NCBI GenBank assembly: GCA_023426365.1
Contig: JAFAAW010000115.1
Location: 1-14,436 of the forward strand
Length of the DNA stretch: 14,436 nt
Direction of reading: 5' to 3'
From: Pseudomonadota bacterium
Lineage (GTDB): Bacteria > Pseudomonadota > Alphaproteobacteria > Rhodospirillales > Magnetospirillaceae
Below the pieces are notes generated by a model that made no database searches, was not told the DNA's origin, and was given only the letters and a program-made list of their open reading frames with translations. Shown here piece after piece: positions 1-7,229 of this stretch (its first letter is position 1; every line of letters starts with the position of its first letter). Both the position numbers and the translations under genes were made by a program.

Positions 1-484
1 CGCCCTCGGGCGCGGGGTCCGCCGGGGCGCGCATGACCGGGTCGGGGGCGATCAACTGATCGCCCTGCGGCCGGGCCGCGTCGGCGGTGTCGGGACCGGC
101 CGCCGCCTCGGGCGGGCCGGGGGGCGGGGTGAAGGCGGGCTGGACGTTGTCGAACCGGGCCTCCACGCCGTTGTCGCGGAAGGTGGGCTGGACCGCATCG
201 ACCACCACGTTGTCGCCGGTGGGCACCACCCGCTCCTCGCGGATGCCGGCCTGCACCATCTGTTCATAGGTGGCGCGGCCGGCGCTTTGCACATTGGCGT
301 TGCCGGTCACGTCCTCGGGGCGTACATCGCCCGACTGGGTCAGCGAGCGTTCGTCCGCGTCCTCAAGCTGGGGCGCCCCCTTTCCGTCCAGATGCAGCGC
401 ATGCAGCGTCTGCAAGTTCTGGTCGGGCGCGCCGTTGTCGATGCCGCCGGCCGCATTGCCTTCGTTGCCCAGGTCTTCCGCCAT
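1..484 (-). CDS. N-terminal part of an acidic protein, likely type I secretion substrate (cut by window edge)
   Basis: The reading frame is open from an ATG at 484 to the window edge, 161 codons without a stop. A very good Shine-Dalgarno (GGGGAGGGG, 488-496) precedes the ATG. The start lies 25 bp after the stop of the HlyD-type adaptor, so it is probably the last or next gene of that operon. The visible part is rich in Asp, Glu, Gly, Pro and Ala, has a single Lys and no Cys, and shows no signal peptide or membrane segment. This fits RTX- or repeat-type proteins exported by type I systems through a C-terminal signal, which would lie outside the window. A short internal repeat is visible (DAVQPTF at residues 96-102, DNVQPAF at 112-118), followed by a Pro/Ala-rich linker from about residue 118. 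I do not recognise a domain. The cargo role rests on position and composition only. Confidence 0.7.
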   Translation of the reverse strand, partial: MAEDLGNEGNAAGGIDNGAPDQNLQTLHALHLDGKGAPQLEDADERSLTQSGDVRPEDVTGNANVQSAGRATYEQMVQAGIREERVVPTGDNVVVDAVQPTFRDNGVEARFDNVQPAFTPPPGPPEAAAGPDTADAARPQGDQLIAPDPVMRAPADPAPEG

Positions 485-509
485 GATCCCCTCCCCACAC
501 CAACCCGTA

Positions 510-1865
510 TCAGCGTTCGTGGAACGCTTGCGCCACCGACGTTTGAATCGGCTTGAGCAAGTACTGCAGCAAAGTCTTGTTGCCGGTGACGATGTCCGCC
601 TGCACCGTCATGCCGGGCAGGATGGCGTTGCCCGCCGCCTTGTCCCCCACCCAGGGATGCTCCAACTGGATCCATCCCTTGTAATAGGGGGTGTTGTCCT
701 TCTCATCGAGATAGGTGGTGGCGGACACCGACCTGAGCGTGCCGGCCACGCTGCCGTAGCGGACGAAGTCGTAGGACGCCACCTTGACGATGACCTTCTG
801 CCCCGCCGACAGATGGCCGACGTCGCGGGTGTTGATCTTGGTTTCCACCAGCAGGTCGTCGTCCACCGGCACGATCTCCATGATCATGCCGCCGGCCGGC
901 ACCACCGCGCCCACCGTCTTGGCCTTGAGGTTCTGCACATAGCCGCGCACCGGCGCCACCACCTCGAGCCGGTTGACGCGGTCCTGCAGGCGCGCCACCG
1001 ATTCCTCGACCTGCGACAGTTCGGCGGTCACCGTGCCCAGATCCTTCAGCGCGTCCTGGCGCTGGTTGTTGTCCAGGTCGGCCAGGCGGCGCTCCAGCTC
1101 CTCCACCGCCTTGCCGGCGGTGCGCTGCTGGCCTTGCAGGCGCGAGATTTCCGACTCGATGGCCGCCTTCTGGCGCAGCACGGCGAAGTAATCCACCTTG
1201 CTGGTGTGCCCGGCCTTGTACAGGGTCTCGCGCATCTGCGCTTCCTCGGCCACCAGCGACAATTGCTCGCGCACGCTGCGCTCCTGGGCGGCGGCGGCGG
1301 CGATTTCCTCGCGCTTCTGGCTCAACTGCTCCATCAGCACGTTGCCCTGGGACAGCCAGCGGTCGGTGTCGGCGCGCAGGATGTCGATCTGGTCGGCGGC
1401 CAGCCCCTTGTACTTGGGCGCGACGACGCCGAAATCGGGTTCGCGCGCCTCGACGAAGGCGCGCAGGCGTTCGGCCTTGAGCATCAGGCCGACGCGGCGG
1501 CTTTGCGCCTGCTCCATCTCGGCGGTGGCCTGGACCGGGTCCAGGCGGACCAGGGTCTGGCCGGCCTCGACCATGGCGCGGTCCTCGACCAGGATGTCGC
1601 GCACGATGCCGCCCTCCAGATGCTGCACCACCTGGACCGAACGCGCCGGCACCACCGAACCGAAGGTGGACGCCACCTCGTCCATGCGCATCAGGCTGGC
1701 CCACAGGATGAAGCCGACCACCACCACGGTGACGATCACCACCGACATGCGCGACACCGCCGACATGCCCGCTTCCTCGACGATGGCGAAGTGGGCGAGA
1801 TGCCGGACCTGGCGCGACGCCTTCTCCAGCTTCAACGGTCCCTGATTTGCGGCCATCTGGGTCAT
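510..1865 (-). CDS. HlyD family type I secretion periplasmic adaptor (membrane fusion protein)
   Basis: This 451-residue protein links the inner-membrane ABC exporter to an outer-membrane channel. Seen in the sequence: a short cytoplasmic N-terminus, one membrane segment at about residues 40-59, then the HlyD-type lipoyl half-motif VQHLEGGIVRDILV (80-93). A long Glu/Gln/Arg/Leu-rich coiled-coil hairpin covers about 115-290. The second lipoyl half begins at VAPVRGYV, a beta-barrel region follows, and the C-terminus ends in AFHER. Length and order match the HlyD/PrtE/LapC class. The ATG at 1865 is 19 bp after the upstream ABC gene; a second ATG at 1856 is a possible start. No strong Shine-Dalgarno is seen before either, so translation may be coupled to the upstream gene. 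The TolC-type partner is not encoded in the window. Confidence 0.95.
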   Translation of the reverse strand: MTQMAANQGPLKLEKASRQVRHLAHFAIVEEAGMSAVSRMSVVIVTVVVVGFILWASLMRMDEVASTFGSVVPARSVQVVQHLEGGIVRDILVEDRAMVEAGQTLVRLDPVQATAEMEQAQSRRVGLMLKAERLRAFVEAREPDFGVVAPKYKGLAADQIDILRADTDRWLSQGNVLMEQLSQKREEIAAAAAQERSVREQLSLVAEEAQMRETLYKAGHTSKVDYFAVLRQKAAIESEISRLQGQQRTAGKAVEELERRLADLDNNQRQDALKDLGTVTAELSQVEESVARLQDRVNRLEVVAPVRGYVQNLKAKTVGAVVPAGGMIMEIVPVDDDLLVETKINTRDVGHLSAGQKVIVKVASYDFVRYGSVAGTLRSVSATTYLDEKDNTPYYKGWIQLEHPWVGDKAAGNAILPGMTVQADIVTGNKTLLQYLLKPIQTSVAQAFHER

Positions 1866-1884
1866 CTTGACTTGGTCCCGATCC

Positions 1885-4083
1885 TTAGAAGAAGCCGGCG
1901 GGCAGGCGGTCCAGCACCTGCTTGGCCGGGCCGGCCATGCGCACTTGGCCCTGTTGCATCACCACGATCTTGTCGGCCAGCTTCAGATGGCTGGGGCGAT
2001 GGGTCACCAGCACCACCGTGCTGTGGCCGCGCATGCGTTCCAGCGTCATCATGAAATTGCGGTCGGCCATGAAATCCAGGCCCGAGGCCGGTTCGTCCAT
2101 CAGCGTCACCGGCGCGCGCTTGAGATAGGCCCGCGCCAGCGACAGCCGCTGGCGCAGGCTGGACGACACGCGGTCGGTCTTGCCATCGCCCAGGCGGGTC
2201 TCGAAGCCGCGTTCCAGCGCCTCGATCTCGTCCAGCACGCCCGCCTCCTGGCAGGCCCAGCGCAGTTCGGCCTCGGTCGCCACCGGGCGGACCAGACGCA
2301 GGTTCTGCGCGATGGTGCCGAAGAACATCTCGGGCTGCTGGGGCACATAGGCGATGGCCCGGCGCAGCTCGATGGGGTCGAGCTGGCGGATGTCGATGTT
2401 GTCCAACTGCACCGCGCCGGTCTGCGGCCGGTACAGCCCCAGGATCAGCTTGAGCAGAGTGGACTTGCCGCAGCCGTTGGGACCGATCAGCGCGACGATC
2501 TCGCCCGGCTCCACCTGGACGGTGACGCCCAGCACCGCCGGGTCGGCATCGGGGTGATAGCGCAAGGACACGTTGTTGAGCGTCAGCCGGCCGCTCAGGC
2601 GCGGCTGCGACTGCACCGCGGGCGTGCCCACGCGCTCGGGCTTGACCTGCATGAGGCGGTTGATCTGGACCACCGAGGCGCGCACGCGCTCGATCTGCGA
2701 GAACAGCGAGAACGCAGTCTGAAGGGGGCGCAGGATCCACCACACCATCATCATGGACGCCATCAGCGCGCCCACCGTCATGGCGCCTTCCAGCACCCGG
2801 ATGACGCCCCAGCCCAGGGTCATCAGGCCGGTCAGCACCACGATGGCCTGGGAAATGGACGACACCACCGCCAGCGCCTGGGCGGCGGCGTGCCCCTTGA
2901 GGCCGGCATCCGCCGAAAGCGCCCGATAGCGTTCGCGCCACACCTCCTCGGCGCCGGCTTCCTTGATGGCGCGCGGCTTGGACAGCGCTTCGACCAGGAA
3001 TTCCTGGCGGCGCGAGGCGGCACGGGTGGAGGCGTTGACCCGCCGCTCGACCAGTGGCCGGGCGAAATGCGCCACCAGCAGGAACACCACCAGGGCGCCG
3101 GCCGGCACCGCCACCAGCGAGCCGCCCAACAGCCCCATCACCACCAGGAACAGGATGACGAACGGCATCTCGGCCAGGGTGGTGGCCAAGGGGCCGGTGA
3201 AGAACTCGCGCACCAGTTCGAAATCGCGCAGCCGCGCGATCTGGGCGTTGGGATTGGCCAGTTCGGTATAGGGCGGCGCCAAGAGCAGCAGGCGGCGGAA
3301 GATCGCCAGCCCCAGCAGGTGGTCGAGACGGGCGCCGATATAGGCGATCATGCGGGCGCGAATGGCGCGGATGGCGAAATCGCCGGCCACCGCCACCGCG
3401 ACGCCAGCCAGCAACGACACCAGGATGCCCGTGGCACCGGTGGGCAGGTACTTGTCGTAGATGGCCATGATGAACAGCGGCGTCGCCAGCACCAGCAGGT
3501 TGGACACCAGGCTGGCGAACAGCATCTGGCCGAACAGCGGCTTGAACCGGTTGAGCACCAGGCCGACGAAGTTGCGCGGCGCCTCTTCCATCTCCTGGCG
3601 CTCGTCCTCGGCCAGGGGGCGGAACAGATAGATCAGGCCGCTGGCATCGGGTGCCGGAATGGTGACGTAGGAGCGCGCGGCGGCGTCGAACGCCACCACC
3701 TGGCCGGGCTGCTCGGCCGGGCGCACCAGCACCATGGCCATGGAATAATCGCCTTCGGGCAGGTACAGGCACGGCATCAGCCGGGGGTCCATGCGCGCCG
3801 GGCGCAGCCGTTCCGAGGTGCTGGCATAGCCCATGTTGGCCATGACGTTCAGCAGGTCGGTCAGGTCGAGCTGGTCGGCGAAATGGGGCAGCGCCTCGGC
3901 CACATGGACCAGATCGCCGTCCCAGTGCAGCGCCTGCAACAGCGGCAGGATGCAGGCGGCCAGATCGGTGACGGCGCGAAAGCCGCCCAGCACGCCTTCG
4001 ACCGCCTGGCTTTCGGTCAGCTCGGCGGCGGCGGCGTGGCTTCCCCACCCAAGGGGAGTGGCGGGAGTGCCGGTCGGGGTCAT
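1885..4083 (-). CDS. Type I secretion ABC transporter (permease/ATPase) with N-terminal peptidase-like domain and degenerate signature
   Basis: A 732-residue half-transporter. Residues 1 to about 165 form a cytoplasmic domain laid out like the C39-like domain of HlyB/LssB-type exporters. I find no convincing Cys/His catalytic pair there, so it is probably a substrate-docking rather than a cleaving domain. A six-helix membrane domain occupies about 185-460 (clear segments near 190-208, 217-236, 305-340 and 405-450). The nucleotide-binding domain shows Walker A GPNGCGKST (534-542), a Q-loop at VPQQ (580-583), Walker B VTLMDEP (659-665) and switch His695 (VTHRPS). The signature position reads VSSSLRQRLSLARA (639-652) instead of LSGGQ. 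The start overlaps the upstream ABC stop by ATGA, implying translational coupling and a heterodimer with that product. Confidence 0.93.
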   Translation of the reverse strand: MTPTGTPATPLGWGSHAAAAELTESQAVEGVLGGFRAVTDLAACILPLLQALHWDGDLVHVAEALPHFADQLDLTDLLNVMANMGYASTSERLRPARMDPRLMPCLYLPEGDYSMAMVLVRPAEQPGQVVAFDAAARSYVTIPAPDASGLIYLFRPLAEDERQEMEEAPRNFVGLVLNRFKPLFGQMLFASLVSNLLVLATPLFIMAIYDKYLPTGATGILVSLLAGVAVAVAGDFAIRAIRARMIAYIGARLDHLLGLAIFRRLLLLAPPYTELANPNAQIARLRDFELVREFFTGPLATTLAEMPFVILFLVVMGLLGGSLVAVPAGALVVFLLVAHFARPLVERRVNASTRAASRRQEFLVEALSKPRAIKEAGAEEVWRERYRALSADAGLKGHAAAQALAVVSSISQAIVVLTGLMTLGWGVIRVLEGAMTVGALMASMMMVWWILRPLQTAFSLFSQIERVRASVVQINRLMQVKPERVGTPAVQSQPRLSGRLTLNNVSLRYHPDADPAVLGVTVQVEPGEIVALIGPNGCGKSTLLKLILGLYRPQTGAVQLDNIDIRQLDPIELRRAIAYVPQQPEMFFGTIAQNLRLVRPVATEAELRWACQEAGVLDEIEALERGFETRLGDGKTDRVSSSLRQRLSLARAYLKRAPVTLMDEPASGLDFMADRNFMMTLERMRGHSTVVLVTHRPSHLKLADKIVVMQQGQVRMAGPAKQVLDRLPAGFF

Positions 4084-5810
4084 TCCGCGGCCCTTCCGAC
4101 GGCAATGGCGGGGGCGTCGGCCGGCGCCGGCGCGGGGGCCTGCGGGGTCGGCGCCTTGGGTTCCAACCGGCGCCCGTTCAGCACCAGCACGCGGTCGGCC
4201 ATCTTCTGCAGGCTGGGCCGCAAGGTCACCAGGATCATGGTGCAGTCCCGCCCCAGATTTTCCAGATAGCGCCGCAACTGTTCGTCACCGGGGCCGTCCA
4301 TGCAGGCGTTGGCCTCGTCGAACAGCACGATGCGCGGCCGGGTGGCCAGGGCGCGCACGACCGCAATGCGCTGCGTCACGCCGCGCGGCAGCGATTCGGT
4401 AGACCCCTCGCCGATGCGGGTGTCGTAGCCGCCGGGCAGGCGATAGACCACCTCGTCCAGCCCCAGGTCCTTGGCGATGGCCAGGGCCTGCTTGCGCAAG
4501 GCCGGGCGGAACATGGTCAAATTGTCCATGATGGTGCCGCGGAACAATTCGCTGTATTGCGGCACATAGGCGACGGGTCCCGCCCGCAGCCCCTCGGGGT
4601 CGTAGGCGGCGACCGGCACGCCGTCGATGGCGATCTCGCCGCCCGTGGGCCGCTGCGCGCCCAGGATCAGGCGCAACAGGGTGGACTTGCCCGAACCGTT
4701 GTCGCCGGCGATGGCGACGCGCTCGCCCGGGCGGACCTCCAGGTGCAGGCCGCTGAACAGCTCGTCGCCCTGGTCGCCATAGCCGAAGCGGACGTCGCGC
4801 AGGACGATGGCGCCTTCGGCCGGGGCCGGCGCGGGCTGCGCCGGCCGCGCCTCGGCCGGCATTTCCAGCACCGAGGCGAAGCGCGAGCGCATCAGCAGGG
4901 CGGTCTGGAAGCGCGTCCACATGGCCACCGCCTTTTGCACCGGCTGCAGCGCACGGCCGGCCAGCAGGGTGCAGGCCGACAGCCCGCCCACGGTCAGGTG
5001 GCCCTTGACCACCAGCCAGCCGCCGCCGATCACCACCACCAGGGTCAGCAATTGCGAGAACGCCTGACCCACCGCCAGGGTCTTGGAATTGCCCAGCACC
5101 ACCTCGTGATTGGCGCGCGCCACGCTTTCCTGCAGCCGGGCATAGCGCTGGATCATCTGGCCTTCCATGGCCATGGACTTGACCGCGTGGATGCCGTGGA
5201 TGACCTCGATGTTGAAGTTCTGGCGGCGGTCGCGCACCTGATTGAAATCGATCACCGCCTTGCCCACCGTGCGGGTGGAATAGGCGGCGAAGGCGACGAA
5301 GCCCAGCAGCATGGCGGTGGGCGCCAGCACCAGCCAGCCGGCCACGTAGGCGATGGCGCCCAGGTAGAGCAGCACGAACGGCAGGTCGCACAGCACCAGC
5401 GTCCATTGCTCGCCGAACACCTCGCGCACGGTGGGCAGGCCGGACAGGCGCTCGATCAGTTCGCCGGCGCCGGTGCGCTCCAGTTCGTCGGCCGGGGTGG
5501 CCATGATGCGGCCGAACGCCTCGCATCCGGCGCGATGCTCGAACTTGACGCCGGCCCAGCCGACGATCTCGGACCGGGCGACACGAAGAACGGCCTCAAG
5601 GATCACCGCGCTGGCGACGCCGGCCATAAGGATCAGCAAAGTTCCGTGGGAACTGTTGGGAATGATGCGGTCGTAGATCTGCAACAGCGCGAGCGGCAGG
5701 GCCAGCGCAAGAACATTGAGCGCCACCGATGCGACGCCCACATATCCTTTGACGCCCTTGATTTCAGCCAGCTGTTCGAGCCGCCAGAGGCCCTGATTTT
5801 TAACGCCCAT
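4080..5810 (-). CDS. Type I secretion ABC transporter subunit with atypical nucleotide-binding domain
   Basis: First gene of the secretion operon and the second half-transporter. It has membrane segments near residues 25-45, 55-75, 140-180 and 245-285, then an ATPase domain. Numbering here is from the chosen ATG; add 23 for the longer form. Walker A GDNGSGKST (369-377) and Walker B IVLFDEA (494-500) are intact. The signature reads LPRGVTQRIAVVRA (474-487), and the switch-loop histidine is Leu530 (VTLRPS). The C-terminus is an Ala/Pro-rich tail. It lacks the N-terminal domain of its partner. Start choice: ATG 5810 has GGGGA at a good distance upstream. The frame also opens at a GTG at 5879, adding 23 residues, but a TATACT promoter element lies inside that extension and its first codons (ACT ATA CTA CCA) are unlike the rest of the gene. 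Confidence 0.92.
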   Translation of the reverse strand: MGVKNQGLWRLEQLAEIKGVKGYVGVASVALNVLALALPLALLQIYDRIIPNSSHGTLLILMAGVASAVILEAVLRVARSEIVGWAGVKFEHRAGCEAFGRIMATPADELERTGAGELIERLSGLPTVREVFGEQWTLVLCDLPFVLLYLGAIAYVAGWLVLAPTAMLLGFVAFAAYSTRTVGKAVIDFNQVRDRRQNFNIEVIHGIHAVKSMAMEGQMIQRYARLQESVARANHEVVLGNSKTLAVGQAFSQLLTLVVVIGGGWLVVKGHLTVGGLSACTLLAGRALQPVQKAVAMWTRFQTALLMRSRFASVLEMPAEARPAQPAPAPAEGAIVLRDVRFGYGDQGDELFSGLHLEVRPGERVAIAGDNGSGKSTLLRLILGAQRPTGGEIAIDGVPVAAYDPEGLRAGPVAYVPQYSELFRGTIMDNLTMFRPALRKQALAIAKDLGLDEVVYRLPGGYDTRIGEGSTESLPRGVTQRIAVVRALATRPRIVLFDEANACMDGPGDEQLRRYLENLGRDCTMILVTLRPSLQKMADRVLVLNGRRLEPKAPTPQAPAPAPADAPAIAVGRAAE

Positions 5811-5865
5811 CACATCCCCGGAGCGCCACGCCTCATCCAAAAGGCGCAGCTCTTGATTCAATGGT

Positions 5866-5892
5866 AGTATAGTGCCCACCCACCAGCGCCAA
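5866..5892 (-). promoter_or_regulatory. Candidate promoter of the type I secretion operon
   Basis: On the minus strand a near-consensus -10 element TATACT occupies 5866-5871. The -35 is less clear: TTGGCG (5887-5892) gives a 15-bp spacer, TTTTGG (5889-5894) gives 17 bp. Transcription would begin near 5858, leaving a leader of about 48 nt before ATG 5810. This is a sigma-70-type match read by eye. Confidence 0.45.
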
Positions 5893-5913
5893 AATCATTA
5901 AATTGTAAGAAAT

Positions 5914-5991
5914 TGTGCGCAAACGAATCAGTCGCCCTGTGCGTATTTCTTTTTGTGCAAGTAACATTCAGCCAGTTCCCCGTTACGCACA
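5914..5991. promoter_or_regulatory. Cluster of TGTGC(G/A) motifs between divergent promoters
   Basis: Four copies of a hexamer fall within 78 bp: TGTGCG at 5914-5919, TGTGCG at 5938-5943, TGTGCA at 5954-5959, and an inverted copy CGCACA at 5986-5991. The second and fourth extend to an 8-bp inverted repeat, TGTGCGTA (5938-5945) and TACGCACA (5984-5991). The group sits about 20-30 bp upstream of both predicted -35 boxes, where a shared activator or repressor would bind. The binding protein is unknown. Confidence 0.4.
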
Positions 5992-6019
5992 AAGTAGCCG
6001 CCAATACAAGCACCACCCC

Positions 6020-6048
6020 TTGGCTGTACGGCGCGGGCCGGTTATGAT
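6020..6048 (+). promoter_or_regulatory. Candidate sigma-70-type promoter of the PilZ gene
   Basis: The -35 is TTGGCT (6020-6025, four of six consensus bases) and the -10 is TATGAT (6043-6048, five of six), with an optimal 17-bp spacer. The predicted start near 6055 gives a leader of about 67 nt before ATG 6122. Its position argues against the longer upstream reading frame for the PilZ protein. Confidence 0.5.
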
Positions 6049-6121
6049 TCGCCCGCCGCTTGGCGCGGCCGGGCAACCGTGCCGCCGCCTGCATCCGGGG
6101 GGAGCGTTGGGGACTGACACC

Positions 6122-6469
6122 ATGAAGACTCGCATCAGGCATGATCGCCGTTTCGACGACCGCCACCCCGGCACCGGGCTGATCGCCACCGCCGAGGGCA
6201 TGGAATTCGAGGTGCTGGACATCTCCATCGGCGGCATGAAAATCCCGCTGCCGGCCGGCCGCCGCACCTGGAGGGGTCAGGTGATGGAGTTCGAATTGCG
6301 CTCCACTCACTGGCCCGACATGCGCATCGCCACCGGCAAGGGCGAAGTCCGGGCGGTGACCAATGATTGGGTGGCGCTGCAATTCATCCGCCCCTCCTAT
6401 GACCTGATGAAATGCGTCAGCCGCCATGTGGCCGGGCTGGTCTGGGGCGACCGCCCATACGGCTATTGA
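6122..6469 (+). CDS. Single-domain PilZ protein (predicted c-di-GMP receptor)
   Basis: A 115-residue cytoplasmic protein made almost entirely of one PilZ domain. Both parts of the c-di-GMP-binding signature are visible: RxxxR at Arg10-Arg14 (RRFDDR) and DxSxxG at Asp33-Gly38 (DISIGG). Beta-strand-like stretches continue to an end at GDRPYGY. PilZ domains bind cyclic di-GMP and usually pass the signal to motility, exopolysaccharide or adhesion machinery; no output domain is fused here, so the protein probably acts through a partner. The ATG at 6122 is chosen because it directly begins the domain, has GGGGA upstream, and lies after a good promoter. The frame stays open back to 5915, but that part looks non-coding. 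It is divergent from the secretion operon and followed by a strong terminator. Confidence 0.88.
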   Translation: MKTRIRHDRRFDDRHPGTGLIATAEGMEFEVLDISIGGMKIPLPAGRRTWRGQVMEFELRSTHWPDMRIATGKGEVRAVTNDWVALQFIRPSYDLMKCVSRHVAGLVWGDRPYGY

Positions 6470-6526
6470 CCGCGCCGCCGAACGGACGGACGGGGGATGC
6501 GGTGACCCCATCCCCGCCAAAGGAAA

Positions 6527-6558
6527 GGGGCCGCCCGATGGGCGGCCCCTCGCTTTTT
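6527..6558 (+). terminator. Intrinsic terminator after the PilZ gene, possibly bidirectional
   Basis: A perfect 10-bp stem, GGGGCCGCCC (6527-6536) with GGGCGGCCCC (6540-6549), closes a GAT loop and is followed by TCGC and five T (6554-6558). Read on the minus strand the stem is followed by TTTCCTTT, so it may also stop transcripts coming from mlaC. It lies between two convergent genes. Confidence 0.88.
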
Positions 6559-6578
6559 CAGCCCGACGACAGCCGGCC

Positions 6579-7223
6579 TCAATTGGCTCGGGCGCCGGTG
6601 CCGACCTCCGCCTGCAACTGGGCGACCTTCTTGCGCAGGGCGGCCAGCAGGGCCTCGACCTTGCCGCCATTGCCCTGGATCACCGAGGAATATTCCGAGC
6701 GGTGGGTGAAGGCCATGGAGGCCCCCTCCACCTTGATGTCCAGCACCTTGAAGGTGTCGCCGGCGCGGCGCACCCGCCAGCTCACGGCGATGGGGTCCAG
6801 CTTCTGGCGCTTGATCCGCGATTCCACCTGCAGGTCGTTCTCGCCCTCGGCCTGGACGCCCAGGATGTCCAGGGTCTCGCCCGAGTAATCCTTGAAACGG
6901 CGGGTCCAGGTATAGACCTGGATGTCCTCGAACAGGCGCAGGAATTCCTGCTGCTGCTCGGGCGTGGCGGTGCGCCAATAGCGCGCCAGCACCAGCTTGC
7001 CGATCTCGGGCAGATCGAAGGTATCGACGAACAGGGTGCGGAAGCGGCTGGCCCGCTCCTCGTCCGTCAGGCCCTTGACCGCCACGGTGTTCATGGCGGT
7101 ATCGGCCAAGCGCTGAATGAAGGCGCGGGCGTCGGCATTGGTATCGGCCCGCACCGGTGCCGCCAGGGAAACGACGGCGGCAACCGCGGCGAAGGCGGCG
7201 ATCAGGGAACGACGGGACAGCAT
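6579..7223 (-). CDS. mlaC: MlaC/Ttg2D family periplasmic phospholipid-binding protein
   Basis: A 214-residue exported protein, close to the usual length of MlaC. In the Mla system this protein carries phospholipid across the periplasm between the outer-membrane MlaA complex and the inner-membrane MlaFEDB transporter, keeping the outer leaflet free of phospholipid. Seen here: a signal peptide with n-region SRRSLI, hydrophobic core 7-24, and likely cleavage after VRA (24-26). The family core DLPEIGKLVLARYW (70-83) is followed by TPEQQQEFLRLF. The C-terminal half carries the usual VSWRVRR and FKVLDIKVEG strands. SRRSLI resembles a twin-arginine export motif. The gene starts 6 bp after the mlaA stop with no clear Shine-Dalgarno, so it is probably coupled to mlaA. 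No mlaFED genes are in the window. Confidence 0.94.
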   Translation of the reverse strand: MLSRRSLIAAFAAVAAVVSLAAPVRADTNADARAFIQRLADTAMNTVAVKGLTDEERASRFRTLFVDTFDLPEIGKLVLARYWRTATPEQQQEFLRLFEDIQVYTWTRRFKDYSGETLDILGVQAEGENDLQVESRIKRQKLDPIAVSWRVRRAGDTFKVLDIKVEGASMAFTHRSEYSSVIQGNGGKVEALLAALRKKVAQLQAEVGTGARAN

Positions 7224-7229
7224 GGGGCG

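Larger units (their letters stand above)
5811..6121. other. AT-rich divergent intergenic control region
   Basis: This 311-bp gap separates the minus-strand secretion operon from the plus-strand PilZ gene. It is clearly more AT-rich than its surroundings, mainly at 5855-6000. It holds one promoter candidate per direction and a group of short repeated motifs between them, listed separately. Two AAATTGT copies lie exactly 10 bp apart (5900-5906 and 5910-5916). I see no credible small gene or structured RNA in it. Both the GTG extension of the ABC gene and an upstream extension of the PilZ frame enter the gap, but they run over the predicted promoters and I do not accept them. Confidence 0.6.

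Noticed and set aside
91..108. An AAAG site (residues 127-130 of the partial acidic protein) resembling LapG cleavage sites of LapA-like adhesins
   Set aside because: The surrounding N-terminal retention-module sequence of LapA-type proteins is not recognisable, and AAAG is common in an Ala/Gly-rich linker.
1862..4269. Long open frames on both strands over the second ABC transporter gene (about 750-800 codons)
   Set aside because: Arg/Pro/Ala-rich or His/Gln-rich products with no domain; the overlapping frame with Walker motifs explains the region.
5858..6670. A 270-codon minus-strand frame covering the PilZ gene, its terminator and the divergent control region
   Set aside because: It runs through a strong terminator and two promoter candidates, has no family resemblance, and conflicts with the motif-bearing PilZ frame.
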